Of a stretch of DNA of 64,000 nt, positions 18,396 through 28,539 are shown piece after piece. This stretch comes from Gimesia maris (GTDB taxonomy: Bacteria > Planctomycetota > Planctomycetia > Planctomycetales > Planctomycetaceae), in the NCBI RefSeq assembly GCF_008298035.1, contig NZ_CP042910.1, positions 3,611,001 to 3,675,000 of the forward strand. The letters run 5' to 3'. The notes under the pieces are model-generated. The model was not told the origin of the DNA and made no database searches. It worked only from the letters and a program-made list of their open reading frames with translations. The translations under genes were made by a program, and so were the position numbers. How positions within the stretch are numbered: the stretch's first letter is position 1; each line of letters starts with the position of its first letter.

Positions 18396-19467
18396 TGAAT
18401 TATGTCTCGCCAAAGTGTGCATGTTAGCTGTAATCGTCGTACAACTGTGTCGTGGGTAAAATACAGCCAGTCGATAGCTGAATTTACAATCTGAATTGAA
18501 AATCTGTGTAAGTATCCGGAAAGAAATCAATCCATGATCTCGGCCGAACGAACTGCTGGATAAATCAGACCCCGTTACAGATGAGGTTCCGATCCAGACT
18601 TTCATGTCAGACAAAGTTGTCACCGGATCGGTGATGAAATCACCTGATGATGAAACTGGGAGTCAAACATAATGAAGGGATATTCAAACATAGAACACGA
18701 GTTTCAATCGGGCAACACCCGAAGGTGAAGCGCTGTTGTTTTCCCGAATCAGTGTTGTGGAAAATATCAGATGATGTGCTCCCGGAGGTGTGTTTATGAA
18801 CACATGGAGCGTCTCGTAGAGGATTGTGAAAAAGGATTGAATCGGTCATTCCGATTCTACAGCGTTGTGAACTCCGCGTTAGATCGGCCTGTAATCCATA
18901 AATCTCCTGCAGTTGATAGAGGGGGTATAACTGGTTTATTCGCAGGCAAATCCTCATGCTTGCCAAGTTTAGCCACTTTAGGTTAAGTCGGGGAAGTGTC
19001 TGCTGGGGCATGATGCTTCGAGAAGGTGTTTTTTTCGGTTTTCATTACGGAATCCGGTAACCGAGAATGAAATTCCACATAACGGAGGCTGAATCGTCTC
19101 AGAAATACCGATTGAGAACGAATGATAACTGTAAACACAGCCTTGAGATGGTGCGCTTGTACTGCTACTATTGGGGCTTACGTGGAAAGAATCCAGACTG
19201 TCAGAAGGCAGGTCGGGTGGTCCTGGCGTGAACAATTTCAGCATTCACTGGTTTTATAATCGTTGCAACTGCAGAGAACACGATTAAAGTCAGCAGTTGG
19301 TCCGCAAATGGTCTGTATTGTTGTGGCGAGTGACCAGTCAGCCTTTCCGAATAAACAGGGTATTAATTTCCTGAAGTTAGCCTCTCGTATCAGGCTCCTC
19401 AAAAGATAACAGCCGAGGAAGGCCCCCATTTGGTGCGGACCCGGTCAAAGAAAGTGGGAGTTGTCCG
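18396..19467 (+). other. Long intergenic region without a convincing gene
   Basis: About 1,070 bp between the leftward NtrC-type gene and the rightward metallophosphoesterase gene. Several frames of 60-120 codons are open on the minus strand, but their composition (many Cys, Ser, His; no ribosome site) is unlike a real protein. It holds the two divergent promoters, and possibly an undetected small RNA or decayed gene. No copy of the 95-bp repeat is seen here. Confidence 0.5.
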
Positions 19468-20214
19468 TTGTTAAGAGCGATCATAAGTGATATTCACGGT
19501 AATCTCGAAGCGCTGGAAGCTGTTCTGGCAGATATTGACAGCCGTGAGATCAGTGAGATTTATTGCCTGGGCGATATTATCGGCTACGGTCCGAATCCGC
19601 GCGAATGTATTGACCTGGTAAGAAAACGCTGCCAGAAGTCATTGCTGGGTAACCATGATCAGGCAGCATTATTTGATCCGGAAGGTTTCAATGCGGGCGC
19701 TGAACGGGCCATCTTCTGGACACGTCGCATGCTGGAAACCGGCGATGCCTCGAAGAATCAGGATCGTTGGGATTTTCTGGGCGAATTACCTCGCATGATC
19801 CGCGAAGATAAACTCCTGTTTGTGCATGGTTCTGCACGGAATCCATTGAACGAATATGTGTTTCCGGAAGACATCTACAATCAGCGAAAAATGGAGCGGA
19901 TTTTTGGTCTGGTCGACCAGTACTGCTTCCAGGGACACACACATATTCCCGGAGTTTTCACAGAAAGTATGAATTTTCTTGCTCCGGATGAAATAGATTA
20001 CGTTTACCCCTTTGGCCAGGAAAAATTCCTGGTGAATGTGGGCTCGGTCGGTCAGCCACGTGATGCAGATAATCGTTCTTCCTATGTGATCATCGATGAT
20101 GAGAAAGTGTCGTTCTGCCGCGTCGAATATGATTTTAATACGACCGCTGAAAAAATTTATGATATTCCTGATTTAGACAACTTCTTAGGCGACCGCCTGC
20201 GGGATGGTCGATAA
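19468..20214 (+). CDS. Metallophosphoesterase (calcineurin-like)
   Basis: 248 residues. The start is a TTG at 19468 with GGGAG seven bases upstream, a clear ribosome site. It shows the metal-binding blocks of the calcineurin-like superfamily in order: DIHGNLEAL (8-16), [10 protein letters not shown] (35-44), GNHD, then HGS and GHTHIP. This is close to the YfcE/ApaH-type single-domain phosphodiesterases; the substrate cannot be read from sequence. The yidC start lies two bases after its stop, so both are likely on one message. Confidence 0.9.
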   Translation: MLRAIISDIHGNLEALEAVLADIDSREISEIYCLGDIIGYGPNPRECIDLVRKRCQKSLLGNHDQAALFDPEGFNAGAERAIFWTRRMLETGDASKNQDRWDFLGELPRMIREDKLLFVHGSARNPLNEYVFPEDIYNQRKMERIFGLVDQYCFQGHTHIPGVFTESMNFLAPDEIDYVYPFGQEKFLVNVGSVGQPRDADNRSSYVIIDDEKVSFCRVEYDFNTTAEKIYDIPDLDNFLGDRLRDGR

Positions 20215-20216
20215 CA

Positions 20217-22340
20217 ATGGAACAAAAACGTCTCTTACTATTCGTCACACTGTCAGCATCCATGTTATTTTTCTGGCAGCTGTTCATTAACCCGAAAATC
20301 GCTCCTCCACCCGCAGCGCAAAACGTCGTCGAGAATGACGCAAAAGATCCTCAGGGTGCCGATGCGCCGCTAGTGGCGAAAAAACCGGATCTCCCTGGTG
20401 CAGATAAAGGAGCGGAGGTAAAACCGGCTCCCCCTGAAGCAGAACTGCTGAAAAATCCTCAACGCACGATACTGCTGGGCTCTCTGGATCCTGATTCGGG
20501 CTATTTTCTGCAGACAAAAATTTCGACAACAGGAGCGTCTCTGGTTGAGGCACACCTGAATGATCCGTTATACCGCGATCTGAATAATCCCAAACAACCG
20601 TTGAAAATTCTGGGTGAATTTGCAGCCGGTAAAGACTTCAAACGCAGCCTGGATCTGAATGTGGCACAACTGGATGCCAAACTGGCCGCGTTAAACACAG
20701 ACTGTCACTCTGCCAACTGGAAAGTTCTGGAACTGGTAAAAGATCCGGATGATCCCAAACTCTATCAGTCAGTTCTCCTGAGTCTGACAGCCCCGGATGG
20801 CAGCATTGAAGTACAGAAGAAATACGAACTCAAGAAATATCCGGTTCCAGAGGGAAAAGATTTTCGTGAGTTTCGCGACACCGATCAGGCAGGGTACATG
20901 GTTCACTTTGATATCAAAGTGGTCAACCACAGTCAGGCGGCACAGAAGCTGGATTATCAGCTATTGGGGCCGATCGGGATTCCTCTGGAAAATGCCGAAA
21001 ACACCCGCAAGTATCGCGATCTGCGGATTGGCTTTCTGCAGGATGACAAGAGCGTTGAAACGGAAATCTTTACTGCCCCCGACATCATTGAAAATGTGAA
21101 TGCGCAGCAGGTCGAGAAGTACAGCCGGGCGTTTCAGTATGCCGGTGTGGATATTCAATACTTCGCTGCTCTCCTGACGCCGGACGGAAAAAACTACGAT
21201 CCCCAGCTCGTTAACGGCGAAATGCAGTCCAATTATTCGGCCAGTATCGAGCCTGTCCTGGTCCAGCGAGGATTGAGGGATGAAACACAGAGCCGGATCA
21301 CGGTTCAAGTTAATTCGAAGGATCTGGATCTGGCACCCGGTGGCGATATCACACACAGCTATGCGATGTATACCGGACCAAAACGGGAATCTCTGCTGGG
21401 GCCCCCACTGAATGCAACCGAAATTATGGACCTGGGTATTTTCGGGCCGGTTGCCAAGCTGATGCTGTGGCTGTTGACCACCCTGCATGGATTTGGCCTG
21501 TCCTATGGAATTGCCATTATCTGCCTGACGATCATCGTGCGTGGCAGTCTGTATCCGCTTTCGCGCAAGCAGGCGATTGGTGCCCAGAAAATGAAAGAGT
21601 TACAGCCACAGATTGCTGAACTCAAAAAGAAATACGGGGATGATCGCGAGAAGCTGGGCCGGGCGCAGATGGAGCTGTTCAGCAAGAACAACTATAACCC
21701 CCTGGCGGGCTGTCTGCCGATTTTCATGCAGCTGCCGATTTTCTTTGGTCTGTATACCGCTTTGAACAACGCCGTCCAGCTGCGGGGCACTCCTTTCCTG
21801 TGGGTGGATAACCTGGCTGCTCCGGACGCCCTGTTTCAGATGCCGTTTGCCATTCCCTTCCTGGGAGACCAGTTTAACCTGCTGCCTATTGTGACCGTTG
21901 GATTGTTCGTCATGCAGCAGAAACTGTTCATGCCGCCGCCAACTGATAAAGATCAGGAACTGCAGCACAAAATCATGAACTACATGATGATCGGGATGGG
22001 ATTCATGTTCTATCATGTTCCCGCAGGTCTGTGCGTGTACTTCATCGCCTCCAGCCTGTGGGGGATCTGTGAGCGAAAGCTGCTGGACTTCCAGTCCAAA
22101 CGCCGTCCGTCGACCATTGTGGGATCTGATCCGAATGTGATCGACGTCGAAGCCAAATCGAAGAAAACCCAGAATCGAAAAAAACAGACTGATGAAAATG
22201 AGCCACCCGCCAAAAAAGGCTGGTTTGCCCGACTCCAGGAAATTGCGGATCAGGCACAGGAGCAGGCAGCATTGAACGATCGGCGACAGGAGAATTCCCG
22301 CGATAAAGGAACGGGGAAAAAATCCAAAAAACGCCGCTAG
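20217..22340 (+). CDS. yidC: Membrane protein insertase YidC
   Basis: 707 residues, longer than E. coli YidC (548) because of a long Pro/Lys-rich spacer after the first helix and a charged tail. The first membrane helix is at about 6-22 (LLFVTLSASMLFFWQLF), the periplasmic P1 domain at about 80-395, and the conserved five-helix core begins near 405. It shows LGIFGPVAKLML, RGSLYPLSRKQ (carrying the conserved groove arginine), NYNPLAGCLPIFMQLPIF and LYTALN. It inserts proteins into the inner membrane with or without Sec. The tail is rich in Lys and ends KKSKKRR, which may contact ribosomes. The stop TAG is the first base triplet of repeat copy E. Confidence 0.96.
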   Translation: MEQKRLLLFVTLSASMLFFWQLFINPKIAPPPAAQNVVENDAKDPQGADAPLVAKKPDLPGADKGAEVKPAPPEAELLKNPQRTILLGSLDPDSGYFLQTKISTTGASLVEAHLNDPLYRDLNNPKQPLKILGEFAAGKDFKRSLDLNVAQLDAKLAALNTDCHSANWKVLELVKDPDDPKLYQSVLLSLTAPDGSIEVQKKYELKKYPVPEGKDFREFRDTDQAGYMVHFDIKVVNHSQAAQKLDYQLLGPIGIPLENAENTRKYRDLRIGFLQDDKSVETEIFTAPDIIENVNAQQVEKYSRAFQYAGVDIQYFAALLTPDGKNYDPQLVNGEMQSNYSASIEPVLVQRGLRDETQSRITVQVNSKDLDLAPGGDITHSYAMYTGPKRESLLGPPLNATEIMDLGIFGPVAKLMLWLLTTLHGFGLSYGIAIICLTIIVRGSLYPLSRKQAIGAQKMKELQPQIAELKKKYGDDREKLGRAQMELFSKNNYNPLAGCLPIFMQLPIFFGLYTALNNAVQLRGTPFLWVDNLAAPDALFQMPFAIPFLGDQFNLLPIVTVGLFVMQQKLFMPPPTDKDQELQHKIMNYMMIGMGFMFYHVPAGLCVYFIASSLWGICERKLLDFQSKRRPSTIVGSDPNVIDVEAKSKKTQNRKKQTDENEPPAKKGWFARLQEIADQAQEQAALNDRRQENSRDKGTGKKSKKRR

Positions 22341-22431
22341 ACTGTGTCCCGTTTTCTGTAGCCTCTCCTGGACCATTTGGACCGGGTGTACCAGCTTGTC
22401 AGACGATCTGGTTAAATGTGATGCGCCATGG
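22337..22431 (+). repeat. Dispersed 95-bp palindromic repeat, copy E
   Basis: Forward copy starting CTAGACTGTGTCCCG, where TAG is the yidC stop codon (22338-22340). Then CTGTAGCCTCTCCTGG, the core ACCATTTGGACCGGGTGT, GACGATCTGGTTAAATGTG and right end ATGCGCCATGG. A second short left-end fragment, GGACTGTGTCTGG, follows at 22430-22442. Confidence 0.9.
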
Positions 22432-22530
22432 ACTGTGTCTGGATTCAGGATGCGGTTATGTCTGGTTTTCTCTTAAGCGAGAAGCTTCCCAGCGGACCTG
22501 CTCCTGAAATGTTTCTTTACGAGATTCGGC

Positions 22531-23904
22531 ATGAATCTGCAATTTGATGATACGATTGTCGCGTTGGCCTCTGCACCGGGTAGTGGTGCAGCAGGTCTGA
22601 TACGTATTAGCGGAAACGAGATTCTTCCCTGTCTGCAAGACTGTTTTGACTCTGATGCGAAATGGCAGAACTCCCGACTGCCGACTCGTTATTCCGGCAC
22701 CATCAAACTGGCAGGCTCCGATTCCCGGTTGCCAGGGGCGCTCTATTTCTGGCCAACTGCGCGTAGTTTCACCGGTCAGCCTCTGGCCGAATTTCACACA
22801 GTCAGTTCGCCTCCCCTGCTGGAGTCGGCCATCGAGAATCTGGCAGCGCATGGTGCCCGGATGGCGCGACCGGGCGAATTCACGCTGCGTGCTTTCCTGG
22901 CAGGACGCGTCGATCTCGTCCAGGCAGAAGCGGTGCTCGGGGTGATTGATGCCTACGATCATGAAGAGTTGAATCTGGCACTCAGCCAACTGGCAGGAGG
23001 CGTTTCTACCAGGATCGGAGCTGCCCGGGTGGATCTGCTGGAACTGCTGTCTGAGCTTGAAGCAGGTCTGGATTTTGTCGAAGAAGATATAGAATTTATT
23101 GATCGTGAAACACTGGTCAACCGTCTGCAGAAGATTCGTGAGTTCTGCGAACAACTGTATCTTGACTCTTCGGAACGGATGGAATCGACGGGCAGCCTGT
23201 CACTCGTACTGGCTGGTCTGCCGAATGCAGGCAAGAGTACATTGTATAATGCCCTGGTCGGTGATGAGCAGGCAGCACTGGTGTCAGATATCGAAGGCAC
23301 CACCCGTGATTACCTGGTGACCTCACTCAACTGGAGCGGTCAACCGATTCAACTGATTGATACAGCAGGTCTGGAAGCTGGCGTACATGAGATTTCAGTC
23401 TCTGCCCAGCAGTTTCGCCAGCAGCAGATGGCACAGGCAGATCTGGTCGTCTGGTGTACTGCAGCGGACCTGCGTCCCGAATTGCGCAGCATTGATCAAT
23501 CACAGCGCACGCAGCTTGCTGAATCACTTAATGTCATCACAGTGCTGACGAAAAGTGATCTCTCCCCTGCTCTGAATGGGGACGCCGCCTGCGAGGTGGC
23601 GTTGAGTGTAGCTGAAGAATCGGGACTGGAAGATCTTAAGCATGCGGTTCTCTCGCGTTTGAGTGAATCCCGGCGGGGCAGTCGCCAGTTGATTGGTTCA
23701 ACGGCCTCCCGTTGTCGCGACAGTCTGCGTCAGGCAGGACACTCTCTGCAGGCGGCGGAAGAAGCCGCGCAGTTACAAGTAGGAGAGGAACTGGTTGCGA
23801 TTGAGATTCGCGGAGCCCTGCAGCATCTGGGGCAGATCGTCGGGCAGGTTTATACCGATGACATTCTGGATCGCATCTTCAGTAAGTTCTGTATCGGCAA
23901 ATAA
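22531..23904 (+). CDS. mnmE: tRNA uridine-5-carboxymethylaminomethyl modification GTPase
   Basis: 457 residues, the usual length. N-terminal formyl-THF-binding domain (TIVALASAPGSGAAGLIRISG), helical domain, and inserted G domain with P-loop GLPNAGKST near 229-237, DIEGTTRD (G2), DTAG (G3) and TKSD (G4). The C-terminus is CIGK, the essential C-x-G-K motif. With MnmG it modifies the wobble uridine of several tRNAs. The ORF follows yidC with repeat copy E in the 190-bp gap; yidC and mnmE are neighbours in many bacteria. Its stop codon is directly followed by the stop codon of the convergent symporter gene. Confidence 0.97.
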   Translation: MNLQFDDTIVALASAPGSGAAGLIRISGNEILPCLQDCFDSDAKWQNSRLPTRYSGTIKLAGSDSRLPGALYFWPTARSFTGQPLAEFHTVSSPPLLESAIENLAAHGARMARPGEFTLRAFLAGRVDLVQAEAVLGVIDAYDHEELNLALSQLAGGVSTRIGAARVDLLELLSELEAGLDFVEEDIEFIDRETLVNRLQKIREFCEQLYLDSSERMESTGSLSLVLAGLPNAGKSTLYNALVGDEQAALVSDIEGTTRDYLVTSLNWSGQPIQLIDTAGLEAGVHEISVSAQQFRQQQMAQADLVVWCTAADLRPELRSIDQSQRTQLAESLNVITVLTKSDLSPALNGDAACEVALSVAEESGLEDLKHAVLSRLSESRRGSRQLIGSTASRCRDSLRQAGHSLQAAEEAAQLQVGEELVAIEIRGALQHLGQIVGQVYTDDILDRIFSKFCIGK

Positions 23905-25530
23905 TTATTTGCTTTCAGGCGTATGCTGATGCACCCATTCGGGGACGGTTCCGAACTCAATTCCCAGTTGCGGTACGAAATAGAACCACATAAATGCGGT
24001 CAACAGGAAGACCCCGATCAAATTGAGAATAATACCGTACCTGAGCATGTCTGACATTCTGATTTTTCCCGATGCAAATACAATGGCATTGGGAGGCGTG
24101 GCAATCGGCATTGTGAAGGCGCAGCTGGCCGAAATGGCAGCGGGAATCATGATCAGACGCGGATCGATGCCGAGACTGACGGCCGTCGCCGCCATGATGG
24201 GCAGCACTGTATTCACGGTGGCAATATTGGATGTAAATTCCGTCAGAAATGTCAGCATTAGACACGCGGCAAAGATGAGTGCCCAGGCAGGCCAGCCTGT
24301 GATGCGTTCGGAAAATACCTCTCCCACCCAACCAGAGAGATCGGTGCTGCTGAACGCACTGGCGATTGCAAACCCGCCCCCAATCAACAGCAGCACTCCC
24401 CAGGGAAGACGTTCTGCCGTTTCCCAGTCCATCAGGTATTGCGTCTCCCCCTGCTCCGATTTCTGAGCAGGGATCGCAAACATGAGTAACGCCATGCCCA
24501 TGGCTACCGTGGAATCGTGTACCCAGCCTGATGCAGAATTGACGGAGATTCCCCACTTGGTCAGAAAGTGGATAGGAAGAGTTTCCCAGCCCGGCAGTAG
24601 AACAGTCTCTTCACCAAACGTAAGGGGCTTTCGGGTGATCCATAATACGGCTGTAATCACAAACACCATCAACATCAGAATCTCGGGACGTGTCGGTTTT
24701 CCCAGCTGTCTGACATGTTCATTGATGATCGCTTTGGATGACTCTTTTGAACTCGCCAGCTTTGGCATATTCCAGCAGAGTACGATCCAGGTCAGCATCA
24801 AAAAGGTAATGCCAAACGGGATGACCATAATCATCCACTCACCTGCAGATAATTGTGGGCCGTCTGGAAACTGAGAAGTCCAGATTGACTGAAATGCAAT
24901 ATTGGTCGGCGTTCCAATAAGTGTTGTTACCCCGCCAATGCTCGCAGAATAGGCAATGCCCAGCAGTAAAGCGACCGAGAAGTGTTGGATGGCTTTTGAG
25001 GAATCTTCCTGGGACTCAAACATCGCCAGTTCGGAGATCGAACCGATGATCGCCATGCCGATAGGCAGCATGAGTAGAGTCGACGCGGTATTGCTGATCC
25101 ACATCGAGAGAAACGCGGTGGCGAATAAAAAACCGAGTACAACCCGACGTGGACTGCTGCCTATGACTCGAATCGTGTTCAAAGCGATGCGTCGGTGCAC
25201 GCCCCACTTTTCAATGCCCAGTGCAATGATGAATCCCCCCATATACAGGAAAATATTCTCATTAATATAAGAACCACTGACGGTTTTTGGATTTTGAATG
25301 CCAAAAATGGGGAACGCCACCAGGGGGATCAGGCTGGTGGCGGCGATGGGAATGGCCTGTGTCATCCACAGGATTGCCATTAAAGCTGTGACCGCGGCGA
25401 GACGCTGAGCCGAGGGAGTCATGTCTGCAGGGGTTGGCAGATTCAGGATGACCATAAACGCAATCACGCTGAACAGTTTCCCGTAGAAGGGAATTCTGCT
25501 TTCTCCCGAATGTGATGAGTCGCCAATCAC
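23905..25530 (-). CDS. DASS-family sodium/anion symporter (SLC13, sulfate or dicarboxylate)
   Basis: 541 residues with about 12 predicted membrane helices. Family signatures are present: ILWMTQAIPIAATSLIPL near the N-terminus, FLYMGGFIIALGIEKWG, SNTASTLLMLPIG and, in the second half, TEFTSNIATVNTVLPIMA; these S-N-T/S-N-I motifs bind sodium and the carboxylate. The substrate (dicarboxylate, citrate or sulfate) cannot be assigned. The start is taken as the GTG at 25530, with no good ribosome site. An ATT 36 bases further in is preceded by GGGAG eight bases away and is an alternative. It shares its direction with the universal stress gene 72 bp upstream. Confidence 0.88.
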   Translation of the reverse strand: MIGDSSHSGESRIPFYGKLFSVIAFMVILNLPTPADMTPSAQRLAAVTALMAILWMTQAIPIAATSLIPLVAFPIFGIQNPKTVSGSYINENIFLYMGGFIIALGIEKWGVHRRIALNTIRVIGSSPRRVVLGFLFATAFLSMWISNTASTLLMLPIGMAIIGSISELAMFESQEDSSKAIQHFSVALLLGIAYSASIGGVTTLIGTPTNIAFQSIWTSQFPDGPQLSAGEWMIMVIPFGITFLMLTWIVLCWNMPKLASSKESSKAIINEHVRQLGKPTRPEILMLMVFVITAVLWITRKPLTFGEETVLLPGWETLPIHFLTKWGISVNSASGWVHDSTVAMGMALLMFAIPAQKSEQGETQYLMDWETAERLPWGVLLLIGGGFAIASAFSSTDLSGWVGEVFSERITGWPAWALIFAACLMLTFLTEFTSNIATVNTVLPIMAATAVSLGIDPRLIMIPAAISASCAFTMPIATPPNAIVFASGKIRMSDMLRYGIILNLIGVFLLTAFMWFYFVPQLGIEFGTVPEWVHQHTPESK

Positions 25531-25602
25531 GAATAGAGTTATCCCGTATTATCTCAGTACAACATTCGTAGAGAGTAAGAGTCAAGATCAGGATGCGAAC
25601 GG

Positions 25603-26076
25603 TTATTCGTCATCGGATGTCGGGTGAATGAACTGATGACCTTTGGGGCGTACGGTCAGGACCGGGCAGGATGCCTTGCGGACCACTTTCTCTGCGACAC
25701 TGCCCAGCAGCAGGTGTGCGGTGAAAGAACGTCCGTGTGTACCCACCACAATCAGGTCGATTTCTTCCCGCTTGGCATATTTCAGAATATCGACAAACGG
25801 ATTTCCGTGTACCCAGTGGGTTGAAATTTCCAGGCCTGCTTTGTCTTCATCCAGAATCCAGTTGTCTAACCGGGTTTTGGCAAAGTTTTCAAAGTCTTCT
25901 TTGGGAGGCAAGGCATAGCTCTCGAACATCGGCATATAGACCACAGGGTCTTCAATGACGTGCAGCAGATGCAACTGGGCACCGAATTTTTTCGCCAGTT
26001 CGACTGCATACTGAGTCGCTGCCTGAGAGGTTTCGCTGAAGTCTGTTGGTATCAGGATTTTTTTGATGTCGATCAT
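25603..26076 (-). CDS. Universal stress protein, UspA family
   Basis: 157 residues with start at 26076 and AAGGGA seven bases upstream. N-terminal KKILIPTDFSETS and the nucleotide-binding motif G-x2-G-x9-G-S in VVGTHGRSFTAHLLLGS are intact, so ATP binding is likely. These small cytoplasmic dimers act in stress responses or as sensors of energy state. The anion symporter follows in the same direction 72 bp later, so the protein may be co-transcribed with it. Confidence 0.93.
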   Translation of the reverse strand: MIDIKKILIPTDFSETSQAATQYAVELAKKFGAQLHLLHVIEDPVVYMPMFESYALPPKEDFENFAKTRLDNWILDEDKAGLEISTHWVHGNPFVDILKYAKREEIDLIVVGTHGRSFTAHLLLGSVAEKVVRKASCPVLTVRPKGHQFIHPTSDDE

Positions 26077-26355
26077 GAGCGGTTCCCTTGTGTTTTCCGA
26101 GCTGGCAATCTCTGCGTATGTTGCGAGAAGAGTTTATTATAAGAGGTGTTTGTCTGGAAACAATAGCCGGGGAAACCGCAATCGGGGATTCAGTCAACTG
26201 TTTTTTTAAATTGTAAAGAAATCGGAGTCCTCGTTTGTGAATCTGCCGGGTTCTCCTTATGATAAAAGTATCTCTGCCCGACAGTCGCAGGGTTAACGTC
26301 ATTGAAAAATGGAACAACTAGAGCATTATAAACGTTCATATTGTGGAGTCAGATA

Positions 26356-27204
26356 ATGGAAAAATGGCCTATTGGTGTATTCGCTTCGGTTGACGCCGGA
26401 TTAGGAGTGCATTTTGACGTGGTTCAGGAGTTGGGAATTCCTACCGTACAGATCCATGCACCTCACAAACAGACGCGAACTCCCGAAGTGGCACAGGAAT
26501 TCCTGGAACGCTGCAATTCTGCCGGGATCAAACTCACCTGTGTGTTCGGCGGATTTGATGGTGAAAGCTATGCAGACATCCCCACTACAAAACAGACCGT
26601 GGGACTGGTTCCCGCTGAAACACGAGCAGCCCGTGTTGAGGAAATGAAAGAGATTTCTGACTTTGCGAAATTGCTTGGATGCGATACGGTCGCTTTGCAT
26701 ATTGGCTTTGTTCCTGAAGATCGTGATTCAGACAATTACAAAGAACTGGTGTCGGTTACACAGGGCCTGCTGGATCATGTCAAAGTCAATGGACAGAACC
26801 TGAATCTGGAAACGGGACAGGAATCCGCAGACCACCTGCTTGATTTTATCAGTGATGTCGGTCGAGATAATCTGAAGATCAACTTTGACCCTGCCAATAT
26901 GATTCTGTACGGAACCGGTGATCCTATCGCTGCTCTGAAACGGGTAGGACATCTGGTGGGTAGTGTCCACTGTAAAGATGCGACCTGGGCAGCAGAGGAG
27001 AAACGGGGGATTGACTGGGGCGCGGAAGTTCCTCTCGGCGAAGGTGATGTCGGCATGGGGACCTATCTGCGGACTCTGGATGATATCGGTTACACCGGTC
27101 CTCTGACGATCGAACGGGAAATTCCCGAGGATCGCGAACAGCAGAAGACGGATATTGGCAAGGCCGTTTCGCTGTTAACCGAGCTGAAAAAGCAACTGGG
27201 TTAA
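26356..27204 (+). CDS. Sugar phosphate isomerase/epimerase-like TIM-barrel protein
   Basis: 282 residues from the ATG at 26356, with GGAG seven bases upstream (a TTG 15 bases earlier would be off the ribosome site). It belongs to the xylose isomerase-like TIM-barrel (AP endonuclease 2) family: WPIGVFASVDAGLG, VQIHAPHKQTRTP, VALHIGFVPED, NLNLETGQES, NFDPANMILYGTGDP, VHCKDATW, GEGDVGMG and TIEREI. The Glu, Asp, His and Glu residues in these strands are the metal ligands of the family. The substrate is unknown; planctomycetes have many such genes. The fhcB gene starts 56 bp downstream in the same direction. Confidence 0.88.
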   Translation: MEKWPIGVFASVDAGLGVHFDVVQELGIPTVQIHAPHKQTRTPEVAQEFLERCNSAGIKLTCVFGGFDGESYADIPTTKQTVGLVPAETRAARVEEMKEISDFAKLLGCDTVALHIGFVPEDRDSDNYKELVSVTQGLLDHVKVNGQNLNLETGQESADHLLDFISDVGRDNLKINFDPANMILYGTGDPIAALKRVGHLVGSVHCKDATWAAEEKRGIDWGAEVPLGEGDVGMGTYLRTLDDIGYTGPLTIEREIPEDREQQKTDIGKAVSLLTELKKQLG

Positions 27205-27260
27205 TTCGAACCGTCCCCTGCTCTTCGAAACTGGCAAAGTGATTGTTGCGGAGACCGTCT

Positions 27261-28493
27261 GTGAAAAATCTGATTGAAGACGTGACCTGTGCCGGGTGTT
27301 ATTGCGCATGTGACGACATTCGGCTGGAAACTGACGGTCAGCAGATTCAGGAAGTTCAGACCACCTGCTCACAGGGGCAGGCCTGGTTTGAACGCGCGGC
27401 GACCACAGATCAGCTGGTTCCACAGATCCAGGGGCAGCCTGTTTCTCAAACAACAGCCATCGAACGGGCAGTCGAACTGATTCAACAGGCGCAGGCACCG
27501 CTTGTGACCGGTTTCTCGCAGACTTCAACCGATACCCAGCGCGCTGCTGTCGCGTTAGCAGATCAGACAGGAGCGAGCATCGACACTGGTGCAACTGCTG
27601 TAACCAGGGCCCTGCAGCAGGTGGGAGAGGCCACATGTACTCTCGGCGAAGTGCGCAGTCGTGCCGACCTGATTATTTACTGGGGGGCTGCGGACCTTCT
27701 GAGCAATGCCCGTCACAGACAGTCACTGGTAACAACTTCCCCGGAAATTACACGTAAAACCGTCGTGATGGGGGAAGCAGGTTCACTTGTGTCTGACTTT
27801 GCAGATGAGTGCATTCAGATCGAACCAGAGCGGGAACTTGAAGTGATCTGGCAACTGCGTGCTCTGCTGAAAGGGGTGGACCTCGCCGGAAAAGAACCGG
27901 TGGGAATTGCGGAAGCAGAACTGCAGTCGCTGGCTTCACAACTGAAACAGAGTAAATACATCGTCTTTTTTACCGGACCGGCTTTCAAGCAGGGGCTCCT
28001 GGCGCATCGCAAGCTGGAAGCACTTTCACTGCTGGTCAAGGAAATTCAAAGCGAACGCCGCTGCCATGCGATCACAGTCCCCAATTCCAGTGAGACCAAA
28101 GGGGCAGAACATGTACTGGCCTGGCAGACAGGATATGCGGCTACAGTCAATTTTGCTTCCGGATTTCCCCGCTACTCACCAGGCGAATACCAGGCCACTC
28201 GGTTGCTGGAACAGTCTCAGGTCGATCTGTGTATCCTGACGGGGGGGAATCCCCTGGCAGGATTATCAGATAAGGCGATTAAGAATCTGAAACAAGTCGC
28301 TTCCATCCTGGCTGGTCCTGTATTGCTTCCGGATTTTCAACCCGATGTGTTCCTGCCGACGGGCATCACAGGGATTCATTTTCCCGGTTCGATGTATCGC
28401 TACGATGGAACACCTCTCCCATTGCGTGGGTTTCTGCCCACTGTTCAAAATAGTGAAGCAGATGTACTGAAACAGATCAGTCAATCTCTCTAG
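27261..28493 (+). CDS. fhcB: Formylmethanofuran dehydrogenase subunit B-like protein (FhcB)
   Basis: 410 residues. The start is a GTG at 27261 with GGAG seven bases upstream. The N-terminal cysteine cluster CAGCYCACDDI resembles the CxxC(x)nC-DD motif of FmdB/FwdB/FhcB. Later phrases such as IIYWGAADLLSNARHRQ, GEAGSLVSDFADECIQIEP and ILTGGNPLAGLSD fit the molybdopterin-binding subunit family. In bacteria with tetrahydromethanopterin C1 metabolism, FhcB is part of the formyltransferase/hydrolase complex that releases formate. The expected partners fhcA, fhcC and fhcD are not in the window. It is shorter than archaeal FwdB and may not bind a catalytic metal; that last point is inference. Confidence 0.8.
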   Translation: MKNLIEDVTCAGCYCACDDIRLETDGQQIQEVQTTCSQGQAWFERAATTDQLVPQIQGQPVSQTTAIERAVELIQQAQAPLVTGFSQTSTDTQRAAVALADQTGASIDTGATAVTRALQQVGEATCTLGEVRSRADLIIYWGAADLLSNARHRQSLVTTSPEITRKTVVMGEAGSLVSDFADECIQIEPERELEVIWQLRALLKGVDLAGKEPVGIAEAELQSLASQLKQSKYIVFFTGPAFKQGLLAHRKLEALSLLVKEIQSERRCHAITVPNSSETKGAEHVLAWQTGYAATVNFASGFPRYSPGEYQATRLLEQSQVDLCILTGGNPLAGLSDKAIKNLKQVASILAGPVLLPDFQPDVFLPTGITGIHFPGSMYRYDGTPLPLRGFLPTVQNSEADVLKQISQSL

Positions 28494-28539
28494 TTTCCTG
28501 GCGAATCCCATTCGACGGAGAAATACCTCCTTTGACTGT

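Noticed and set aside
18640..19011. 123-codon minus-strand frame in the long intergenic gap
   Set aside because: No ribosome site, protein-unlike composition and no recognisable motif.
26322..26340. CTAGAGCAT near the isomerase gene as a fragment of the repeat right end
   Set aside because: Only eight or nine matching bases; chance is likely.
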